Notes under the pieces: generated by a model
The model's input: the letters and a program-made list of their open reading frames with translations, nothing else
Told to the model about the DNA's origin: nothing
Database searches by the model: none
Assembly (NCBI GenBank): GCA_004558145.1
Contig: SFDQ01000002.1
Location: 372,001-436,000 of the forward strand
DNA: 64,000 nt
Direction: 5' to 3'
Origin: Oscillospiraceae bacterium
Lineage (GTDB): Bacteria; Bacillota_A; Clostridia; Oscillospirales; Ruminococcaceae
In this document: positions 32,827 to 39,013 of the stretch, piece by piece
Layout: the number at the start of each line of letters is the position of its first letter
Position numbering within the stretch: position 1 is the first letter of the stretch
Translations under genes and position numbers: made by a program

Positions 32827-33535
32827 AAACGCTTGCCCGTTCCGGGGCGTTCGCCTTTTCCGCCTGCCTTGTCCGCGCAAGGCCCTTTTGCAACATGCGG
32901 AGGGTGACGGCCACGATGACGGCGTAGATCGCCCCGCTGGAAACGGCGGTGAGCGGAAGCATGGCACCGCCGTCCGCGGCCGTTCCCTCCACCATGATGA
33001 GGGTGTTCTGCAGCGTCAACACCGCCACCAGCGCGTCGATGAAATTGACCGTCCGCAGCTCCGCCACCAGGATGCCGCTCCCCCTGCGCCGCTGCCGCCC
33101 GATGTGGACGGAGGCCATAGTGAGCTTCCAGGTGGTGTACGTCGCCATGGTGATGGCCGGGATCAGCCCCATGGACACGGGCCTTTCCAGCACCGCCATC
33201 ATGGAAACGGGCAGGATCAGCGCCAGGTCCAGCGCCAGCAAAAGCGCGGAGCTGACCAGGAACGTGCGGCGGCGGCAGCGCTCCTGCACGGCGGCCGGGC
33301 GCGTTCTGCCGCGGCTTTCTGTCAAAAGGATGCTGCCCCGCACCGCCGTGAGCAGAAGGTAGAACCCGGCGATGCTTCCGTGCCAGAGCGACCCGTGGCG
33401 GATGCCCAGGTATCCGTTGTACGCCGCAAAGAGCGCCGTGCACAGGGAGGACGCGCCGGCGCTGAGCAGGGTCCGGCGTGCGTAGTCGCCCCGCCACGCC
33501 CGGAGCAGGCGCCCGGCCCGGCCGTCACTTCTCAC
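32825..33535 (-). CDS. Hypothetical six-helix membrane protein
   Basis: A 236-residue protein with about six hydrophobic segments and basic loops (for example SRGRTRPAAVQERCRRR and GRQRRRG), ending in a charged cytoplasmic tail. I recognise no family. The start is GTG, with GGGAGGG five bases upstream. It begins inside the end of the TetR gene (11-base overlap), so the regulator and this protein are translationally coupled; this suggests the TetR protein controls it. Transport or drug tolerance would be a guess. Confidence 0.72.
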   Translation of the reverse strand: MRSDGRAGRLLRAWRGDYARRTLLSAGASSLCTALFAAYNGYLGIRHGSLWHGSIAGFYLLLTAVRGSILLTESRGRTRPAAVQERCRRRTFLVSSALLLALDLALILPVSMMAVLERPVSMGLIPAITMATYTTWKLTMASVHIGRQRRRGSGILVAELRTVNFIDALVAVLTLQNTLIMVEGTAADGGAMLPLTAVSSGAIYAVIVAVTLRMLQKGLARTRQAEKANAPERASV

Positions 33536-34124
33536 AAAAGCCCTCCCTGGGCCGCACGCAGGCCTCGATGATGCCGGCGACCATCTCCACGTCATCCTCG
33601 CAGTCCCGCCGCAGCCACTCCTTGACGATGGCGGCGATGCCCTCCACATAGTACGCCATGTAGTAGGGGCGGTGGGCGGCCGGGACTCCGAACCGCTCCA
33701 GAACGGGGCCGATGATGCGCTGTTTGAGGTTTCCGTACCGCCGGGCGGCCTGCACGCTGCCGGGGGCGCGGAAGGCCGCCCGGTAGACCTTCTTGTTGTC
33801 GCGGATGAAGCGCAGGTAAGGCAGAAGGTATTCCCGGGTGACCAGCACCAGCTCCTCCCGCTCGCGGCTGGCTATCCCGTCCGTGATTTCTTCTTCCCGG
33901 CGGGGAAAGTAGGAAAGAAAGCGCCGGTCGATCATGTCCATGGCCTCGTCCGTCAAATCGGCGATGGTCTCATAGTGCAGGTAGAAGGTGGACCGGTTCA
34001 CACCGGCCCGGCGGCATATCTCCTTCACGGTGATATACTCCAGGTCCTTCTCCTCCAGCAGCGCGATGAGCGCCTCGTCCATCCGCAGGGCGGTGTTGAA
34101 GTATTTGCTTTCTGACTTGTTCAT
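33525..34124 (-). CDS. TetR/AcrR family transcriptional regulator
   Basis: A 199-residue regulator. The DNA-binding helix-turn-helix spans about residues 28-60 (YITVKEICRRAGVNRSTFYLHYETIADL), followed by an all-helical ligand domain of the DhaS/TetR_C type. AAGGAGGG precedes the ATG. It lies between a small two-helix membrane gene and a six-helix membrane gene in the same direction, with 20 bases before and an overlap after. Ligand unknown. Confidence 0.9.
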   Translation of the reverse strand: MNKSESKYFNTALRMDEALIALLEEKDLEYITVKEICRRAGVNRSTFYLHYETIADLTDEAMDMIDRRFLSYFPRREEEITDGIASREREELVLVTREYLLPYLRFIRDNKKVYRAAFRAPGSVQAARRYGNLKQRIIGPVLERFGVPAAHRPYYMAYYVEGIAAIVKEWLRRDCEDDVEMVAGIIEACVRPREGFCEK

Positions 34125-34143
34125 CCTGCCGCCCTCCTTGTGT

Positions 34144-34503
34144 TCACTCTCCCGCTTCGCTGATCTCCCGGGCCAGCTGCATGATCTCGAAGGCGTACTT
34201 TTCCTTGCCGGAGCGCAGCAGCTTTTTGTAGACGGGATAGTTGAGGCCCACGCCCACGATGCCCAGCACGCCCAGCAGGATGCCCGCCCCGGTCATCAAA
34301 AGGCCGCCGTTTCCGATCACCTGCATGGACAGGCACATCCCCAGCCCCAGGATCAGGGTCATCAAGATGCCAAAACCGTAGGCGAAGATGTTGGCCGGGG
34401 CCTTGGCCTTCCGGTCCAGCTTGCGCAGGGCGACGACCTTGGAGGCGTCTTTGGGCGCGTATTCGTTGGCGATGGCCTCTGCAAAAATTTTGTCTGTGTT
34501 CAT
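34144..34503 (-). CDS. Hypothetical two-helix membrane protein
   Basis: A 119-residue protein. The soluble N-terminus (DKIFAEAIANEYAPKDASKVVALRKLDRKAK) is followed by two hydrophobic segments (about 43-65 and 72-90) and a basic, helical C-terminus. Proteins of this sort are frequent in Clostridia and are sometimes labelled dihydropteridine reductase, a label I do not trust because no cofactor motif is visible. GAGGAG lies upstream of the ATG. It probably leads an operon with the TetR gene. Confidence 0.78.
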   Translation of the reverse strand: MNTDKIFAEAIANEYAPKDASKVVALRKLDRKAKAPANIFAYGFGILMTLILGLGMCLSMQVIGNGGLLMTGAGILLGVLGIVGVGLNYPVYKKLLRSGKEKYAFEIMQLAREISEAGE

Positions 34504-34612
34504 GGCGAAATTCTCCTCATAAGTTTGATATTCCGCAGCTGCTGATATTATCATAGAGGATGCAACGCCAAAAAGGAACGACACCTTGCGCCCTTTGTGC
34601 CGATTTCAGCGG

Positions 34613-35072
34613 GCGCGCCGGCGGCTTTTTACAAAAAAAGTCGCCGCAAGCGATATGCCGCTCGTGGCCGCCTTTCGGGCGGCCGGGGCCCCCGCGAAAA
34701 TTTGCGCCAGCAAAGTTTCGTGGGGAGAAGGAGCCGCAGCGGAGTGAGCGCGCCGGCGGCTTTTTGCAAAAAAAGTCGCCGCAAGCGATATGTCGCTCGT
34801 GGTCGCCTTTCGGGCGGCCGGGGTCTCCGCGAAAATTTGCGAAGCAAAATTTCGTGGGGAAGCGAGGAGCAGCAGAATGAGCGCGCGATGATTTTTTATA
34901 AAAAAATCGTCGCAAGCGATATGTCGCTCGTGGCCGCCCTTGGGGCGGCCGGGGCCCCCGCGAAAATTTGCGCCAGCAAAGTTTCGTGGGGAGAAGGAGC
35001 CGCAGCGGAGTGAGCGCGCCGGCGGCTTTTTACAAAAAAGTCGCCGCAAGCGATACACAGCTTGCGGCGACG
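34613..35072. repeat. Tandem array of ~134-bp structured repeats (three full, one partial)
   Basis: Units start near 34613, 34748, 34881 and 35014, with anchor spacings of 135, 131 and 134 bases. Each full unit can form three stem-loops: a U-rich/A-rich stem (CGGCGGCTTTTT with AAAAAGTCGCCG), GGCCGCC with GGCGGCC, and CGAAAATTTGC with GCAAAGTTTCG (one mismatch). In the third unit the first stem changes at several positions but still pairs. Spacings are not multiples of three, so the long open frames here are not coding. The partial fourth unit runs into the tRNA operon terminator. Confidence 0.88.
35034..35071 (-). terminator. Intrinsic terminator of the tRNA operon
   Basis: A perfect 12-bp stem (35040-35051 with 35060-35071), eight-base loop and six T residues on the minus strand, starting one base after the CCA of tRNA-Phe. 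Its 3' arm is shared with the partial repeat unit. Confidence 0.9.
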
Positions 35073-35148
35073 TGGTGCCTCCGATCGGAATCGAACCAAT
35101 GACACGGGGATTTTCAGTCCCCTGCTCTACCAACTGAGCTACAGAGGC
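35073..35148 (-). tRNA. tRNA-Phe (GAA)
   Basis: A 76-base cloverleaf with encoded CCA. Acceptor GCCTCTG pairs with CGGAGGC, D arm GCTC/GAGC, anticodon stem GGGGA/TCCCC with loop CTGAAAA, and T arm with TTCGATT loop. Last gene of a three-tRNA operon. Confidence 0.97.
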
Positions 35149-35155
35149 AAAAAAA

Positions 35156-35231
35156 TGGAGCGGCTTACGAGGCTCGAACTCGCTACCTCCACCTTGGCAA
35201 GGTGGCGCTCTACCAGATGAGCTAAAGCCGC
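35156..35231 (-). tRNA. tRNA-Gly (GCC)
   Basis: A 76-base cloverleaf with encoded CCA. Acceptor GCGGCTT/AAGCCGC, anticodon stem CCACC/GGTGG with loop TTGCCAA, T loop TTCGAGC. Separated by seven bases from tRNA-Phe. Confidence 0.97.
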
Positions 35232-35234
35232 TTA

Positions 35235-35311
35235 TGGTCGGGATGACAGGATTTGAACCTGCGGCATCCTGCTCCCAAAGCAGGCGCGCTACCGAACTGC
35301 GCTACATCCCG
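35235..35311 (-). tRNA. tRNA-Pro (TGG)
   Basis: A 77-base cloverleaf with encoded CCA. Acceptor CGGGATG/CATCCCG, anticodon stem CCTGC/GCAGG with loop TTTGGGA, T loop TTCAAAT. First gene of the operon, three bases before tRNA-Gly. Confidence 0.97.
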
Positions 35312-35416
35312 TTGATCGGGGCCGGCCGCGTCCTGTCGATTTGAGAACTGCGCCGTGTCCCGTGCTGAGCCGCCGGGGAGTACCTCGCGGTGGCTGCCCG
35401 GCAGGGCGCTTTTGCT

Positions 35417-35445
35417 ATTATAACCGATTCGTCCCCCCGCGTCAA
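35417..35445 (-). promoter_or_regulatory. Promoter of the Pro-Gly-Phe tRNA operon
   Basis: Minus strand: TTGACG, 17-base spacer, perfect TATAAT, about 100 bases before tRNA-Pro. Confidence 0.85.
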
Positions 35446-35465
35446 TGCGGAGGGACGAAATTTTT

Positions 35466-35891
35466 TTATTTTTCCTGCGCGGCCCGTTTTTCCTCGGCCT
35501 CTTCGGTGATGTCCTGTATCTCCGCCTGCCGGCGCTCCAGCTCCTGCTCCATCTGGGATTCCTCGGTCTTGATCTCCCAGTGGATGAGGAAGGTCAGCGC
35601 CGCCCGCAGCACGATGATGGCGGCCACCAGCCCGATCTCGGTGAATTCGCGCACCACCACCGTGCGCAGGATCTCGCTGCCCAGCTTGAACTCCAGGCCC
35701 ATGGCCATGCCCTTGGCCAGCTTGAGGCGGGTCAGGGGGTCGCGGCGCACATAGTTATAAATGCCCTGCAAAGCCGCCACCACGATGACGCCCACGCCGA
35801 TGAACTCCAGCAGCACCACCGACAGGTTCACCAGGGTCACAAGGCCCTCGTGCAGCTCGTTGTAGAGCGTCTCAAAAAACATCGGATCCAT
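35466..35891 (-). CDS. DUF1622 family membrane protein
   Basis: A 141-residue protein. The N-terminal half has hydrophobic segments at about residues 20-42 and 75-105, with the family-like patterns IGVGVIVVAALQGIYNYV and LGLEFKLGSEILRTVV-like sequence (GMAMGLEFKLGSEILRTVV). The C-terminus is a charged coiled-coil-like helix rich in Glu and Gln. Function of DUF1622 is not known. GGGGAGG lies before the ATG. It is a single gene next to the tRNA operon. Confidence 0.82.
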   Translation of the reverse strand: MDPMFFETLYNELHEGLVTLVNLSVVLLEFIGVGVIVVAALQGIYNYVRRDPLTRLKLAKGMAMGLEFKLGSEILRTVVVREFTEIGLVAAIIVLRAALTFLIHWEIKTEESQMEQELERRQAEIQDITEEAEEKRAAQEK

Positions 35892-36000
35892 GTTCGTTCC
35901 TCCCCACGCCGCGGCCCGCAAAGCCGGGCGCCTTCGGTTTTATAATAAGTATACCAGATGCGCCGCCGTTTGCATAGGCCCCGGCCAAAACCGCCGGCGC

Positions 36001-36032
36001 GAAAAAGGGCCCCGCGGCGCGCCGCGGGACCC
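36001..36032 (-). terminator. Intrinsic terminator after the CotF-like gene
   Basis: A GC-rich stem (36007-36018 with 36021-36032, one mismatch) followed on the minus strand by five T residues. Confidence 0.75.
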
Positions 36033-36046
36033 TTTGCCTGTTTTTG

Positions 36047-36502
36047 TCAGCGGTACATGCCGTTGGCCTGCATATAATCCGCCAGCTGTTTGCCGTGGTG
36101 CTGCTCCTGCTGCTGGATGCCGCTGAGCACCTGGCGGCTCTTTTCGTCGCAGAACTCGAACACCGAGGTGTTGTAGACCCCCGCCACGTACTTCTCGGTG
36201 GCCAGCAGGTCCGCCAGCAGATAGGCGTCCTGCTTTTTGCCCGCGCGGGTGGCGGTGGAGCGGGGCGCGGCCTGGGCTTTGGCCGCCTTGGGCTGGGCGG
36301 CCGCCGGGGCGGGCACCTTGCCCGCCAGCATGTCGGTCACGGTGTCGTAGTGGTTCTGCTCGGCCTTGGCGATCTGGCCCAGCATGGTCTTGAGGGCCGG
36401 GTCACAGGCGGCCTCGGCGGCCTTCTGGTACTTCTCGGCGCACAGTTTTTCCTCGTTCTGCAGGTCCTTCAAAAGGCTCTGTTCCTTTTTGGTCATGGGC
36501 AT
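36047..36502 (-). CDS. CotF-like spore coat / ferritin-like protein
   Basis: A 151-residue protein made of two helical parts joined by an Ala/Pro/Lys linker (about residues 62-85). The N-terminal part (KKEQSLLKDLQNEEKLCAEKYQKAAE) and C-terminal part (DAYLLADLLATEKYVAGVYN) match the coat F domain as I remember it, a ferritin-like bundle. Such proteins are found in spore coats but also in non-sporulating relatives. Metal ligands were not confirmed. AAAAGGAG precedes the ATG. Confidence 0.78.
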   Translation of the reverse strand: MPMTKKEQSLLKDLQNEEKLCAEKYQKAAEAACDPALKTMLGQIAKAEQNHYDTVTDMLAGKVPAPAAAQPKAAKAQAAPRSTATRAGKKQDAYLLADLLATEKYVAGVYNTSVFEFCDEKSRQVLSGIQQQEQHHGKQLADYMQANGMYR

Positions 36503-36573
36503 GGTGTTCTCTCTCCTTTTTTCGCGTTTTGCGCGGTATGGTGTCAGTGTTCCCCAAAAACCGCCCGCTATGC

Positions 36574-36612
36574 GAAAAAAGTCCCCGGCGGCCCGAAACG
36601 GGTCCGCCGGGG
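36574..36612 (-). terminator. Intrinsic terminator after glpK
   Basis: A 13-bp stem (36583-36595 with 36599-36612, one mismatch), three-base loop and six T residues on the minus strand. Confidence 0.87.
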
Positions 36613-36639
36613 GCAAAGAGAAGAAGTGTGTATACAGGT

Positions 36640-38130
36640 TCAGTCCTCGACCCAGTCCTTGGCGCGGCGCACGGCCTTGTGCCAGCCGGCCACCAGCTTT
36701 TGCCGCTTTTCCTCCTCCATGGCGGGCTCATAGAGCTTGTCCAGCGTCCACTGGCGGCGGATGTCGTCCAGGCTGGACCACACGCCGGTGGCCAGACCCG
36801 CCAGATAGGCCGCGCCCAGGGCGGTGGTCTCCCGGATCATGGGCCGGCGGATGGTGCGGGCCACGATGTCCGCCTGGAACTGCATCAGGTAGTTGTTGGC
36901 GGAAGCACCGCCGTCCACCCGCAGCTCCCGCAGCTGGATGCCGGTGTCCTGCTCCATGGCCCACAGCACGTCGGCGGTCTGGTAGGCGATGGCCTCCAGG
37001 CTGGCCCGGATGATGTGGTTGCGCCCCGCGCCCCGGGTCAGGCCCAGGATGGCGCCCCTGGCGTACATGTCCCAGTGAGGCGCGCCCAGGCCGGTGAAGG
37101 CAGGCACCACATAAACGCCGGCGGAATCCTTCACCTTGGTGGCGAAGTACTCGGTGTCCGACGCTTCGGTGATGAGGTGCAGCTCGTCCCGCAGCCACTG
37201 GACCACCGCACCGCCCACGAAAACGCTGCCCTCCAGAGCGTACTGCACCTTGCCGTCGATGCCCACCGCGATGGTGGTGAGCAGGCCGTTCTTGCTCTGG
37301 TACATCCGCTCGCCGGTGTTCATCAACAGGAAGCAGCCGGTGCCGTAGGTGTTCTTGGCCTCGCCTGGCTCAAAGCAGGTCTGGCCGAAGAGGGCGGCCT
37401 GCTGGTCGCCGGCGATGCCCGCGATGGGCACCTCCACCCCCTGAATGTTCACATGGCCGTAGACCTCGCTGCAGCTCTTCACCTCGGGCAGCATGTTCAT
37501 GGGGATGCCCAGCCGCTTGCAGATGGCCTCGTCCCAGCACAGGTCCTTGATGTTATAAAGCATGGTGCGGCTGGCGTTGGTGTAGTCGGTCACATGCACC
37601 CTGCCGCCGGTGAGCTTCCAGATGAGCCAGGTGTCCACGGTGCCGAACAGCAGCCTGCCCGCCTCGGCCTTTTCCCGCGCGCCGGGCACGTTTTCCAAAA
37701 TCCACTGGATCTTGGTGGCGGAGAAGTAGGCGTCCACCAGAAGGCCCGTGTGGTCCTTCACATAGGCGGTGAACTCCGCATCCTCCTTCAGCTTTTCGCA
37801 CAAGGCGGCGGTGCGCCGGCACTGCCACACGATGGCGTTGTAGACCGGGCGGCCGGTCTCCTTGTCCCAGACGATGGCGGTCTCCCGCTGGTTGGTGATG
37901 CCGATGCCGGCAATTTCCCGCACGTCCACCCCGCTCTGGGCCAGCACCTCCATCAGCACGCCGTACTGGCTGGAGTAGATCTCCATGGGGTCGTGCTCCA
38001 CCCAGCCGGGCTTGGGGTAGTGCTGAGTGAACTCTTTCTGGGCCAGCTGCACGATGTTCTGGTGTTCGTCGAACAGGATGCAGCGGCTGCTGGTGGTGCC
38101 CTGGTCCAGGGCGATCACGTACTTTTTCAC
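36640..38130 (-). CDS. glpK: Glycerol kinase
   Basis: A 496-residue FGGY-family kinase forming sn-glycerol 3-phosphate. The N-terminus IALDQGTTSSRCILFD, substrate segment NQRETAIVWDKETG, GTVDTWLIWKLT, and GIAGDQQAALFGQTCFEPGEAKNTYGTGCFLLMNTG all fit, as does the ATP region VDGGASANNYLMQFQAD. Length is standard. The start is GTG with AGGAGG nine bases upstream. It follows glpP by 58 bases, and the two share a leader with a terminator. In Firmicutes GlpK may be activated by HPr-dependent phosphorylation of a histidine; this was not checked. Confidence 0.97.
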   Translation of the reverse strand: MKKYVIALDQGTTSSRCILFDEHQNIVQLAQKEFTQHYPKPGWVEHDPMEIYSSQYGVLMEVLAQSGVDVREIAGIGITNQRETAIVWDKETGRPVYNAIVWQCRRTAALCEKLKEDAEFTAYVKDHTGLLVDAYFSATKIQWILENVPGAREKAEAGRLLFGTVDTWLIWKLTGGRVHVTDYTNASRTMLYNIKDLCWDEAICKRLGIPMNMLPEVKSCSEVYGHVNIQGVEVPIAGIAGDQQAALFGQTCFEPGEAKNTYGTGCFLLMNTGERMYQSKNGLLTTIAVGIDGKVQYALEGSVFVGGAVVQWLRDELHLITEASDTEYFATKVKDSAGVYVVPAFTGLGAPHWDMYARGAILGLTRGAGRNHIIRASLEAIAYQTADVLWAMEQDTGIQLRELRVDGGASANNYLMQFQADIVARTIRRPMIRETTALGAAYLAGLATGVWSSLDDIRRQWTLDKLYEPAMEEEKRQKLVAGWHKAVRRAKDWVED

Positions 38131-38188
38131 GGCGAGGCGCCTCCTTTTTTATCTGCTCTCCGCCGGGCCCGCGCCCGCCGGTTTCGTT

Positions 38189-38761
38189 TCACATCTCCCA
38201 GACCGCCGGGCAGGTGGTGGACACCGCCGCCGCACCCGCCCGCATGGCGGCCATGACTTCGTCCTTGTACTTGATGAGCCCGCCGGCGATGACCGGCGTG
38301 GCGGTGGACTGGGTGATCTCGGTGATGACCCGGGGCATGATGCCCGGCAGAATTTCGATGAAATCCGGCTTGCCCACCGAGAGCTGGGCCGGCAGGTTGG
38401 ACAGGGCCAGCGAGTCCAGAATGAAGGCCCGCTGCACCGTGAGCAGCCCCAGATGCCGCGCCCGGCGCACCAGGGCGGGCCGGGTGGAGATGATGCCGTC
38501 CGGCGCACACATGCGGGTGAGGCCGTCCACCGCCACCTCCCGTTGGCTCAGGCCGTCCAAAAGGTCGATGTGCACGATGGCCAGCTTGCCCGCTTCGCGC
38601 ACCCGCTCCACCAGGTCCGGGACGTTCACCACCGAACCGAAGAGCAGGAATATCACCTCGCACTCGCTTTTCAGCGCGGCGGCCAGACCCGCCTCGTCCT
38701 TCACCGCCGCGATGACCGGGCAGTCCAGCATGCGGTGCTTTTTGCTCTGACTTTCCTCCAT
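38189..38761 (-). CDS. glpP: Glycerol-responsive antiterminator
   Basis: A 190-residue TIM-barrel-like RNA-binding protein. In Bacillus subtilis GlpP with glycerol 3-phosphate binds leader RNA of glycerol genes and prevents termination. Characteristic parts are PVIAAVKDEAGLAAAL, VIFLLFGSVVNVPDLV, VHIDLLDGLSQREVAVDGL, DGIISTRPALVRRAR, and IEILPGIMPRVITEI with PVIAGGLIKYKDEVMAAM. The ATG was chosen after GGGGGAG; the longer frame runs through the leader terminator. Gene order is glpP-glpK. A promoter and a leader terminator precede it, so it may control its own operon. Confidence 0.94.
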   Translation of the reverse strand: MEESQSKKHRMLDCPVIAAVKDEAGLAAALKSECEVIFLLFGSVVNVPDLVERVREAGKLAIVHIDLLDGLSQREVAVDGLTRMCAPDGIISTRPALVRRARHLGLLTVQRAFILDSLALSNLPAQLSVGKPDFIEILPGIMPRVITEITQSTATPVIAGGLIKYKDEVMAAMRAGAAAVSTTCPAVWEM

Positions 38762-38820
38762 GGCTCCCCCTTTTGCGGGGCCAGCGCCCCACCGAATTGA
38801 CAAAAAATAAACATGTACGC

Positions 38821-38851
38821 AAAAGCGGGGCGAACTCTCGTTCGCCCCGCT
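38821..38851 (-). terminator. Leader terminator (attenuator) of glpP-glpK
   Basis: A perfect 12-bp stem (38824-38835 with 38840-38851) with a GAGA loop on the RNA, followed by a short U run. It lies between the promoter and the glpP start, about 20 bases after the likely transcription start. Confidence 0.75.
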
Positions 38852-38875
38852 CCGTTCCTCTACTGGACGATATTT

Positions 38876-38904
38876 ATTATGACAGATATTGCAAACAAAG
38901 TAAA
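38876..38904 (-). promoter_or_regulatory. Promoter of glpP-glpK
   Basis: Minus strand: TTTACT, 17-base spacer, TGT-CATAAT (extended -10). The likely start is about 110 bases before the glpP ATG. Confidence 0.7.
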
Positions 38905-39013
38905 GCTCGGCATTCATTTTTATGCAATGCAACAAATTTTAGTCTGTCTTTCTGTCTATCACGCCAAAACCCGCAACCGTTTGCAAAGAGATACGCCTGC
39001 CTTTGCCGCGGCC

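Noticed and set aside
34613..35072. CRISPR array
   Set aside because: The units are about 134 bases and contiguous, with no short direct repeat and variable spacer pattern, and no cas gene is present.
34517..35137. Several open frames with repeated peptides on both strands in the repeat array
   Set aside because: Repeat spacings of 131 and 134 bases break frames between units, the frames have no ribosome binding sites, and the base changes preserve stems instead of protein sequence.
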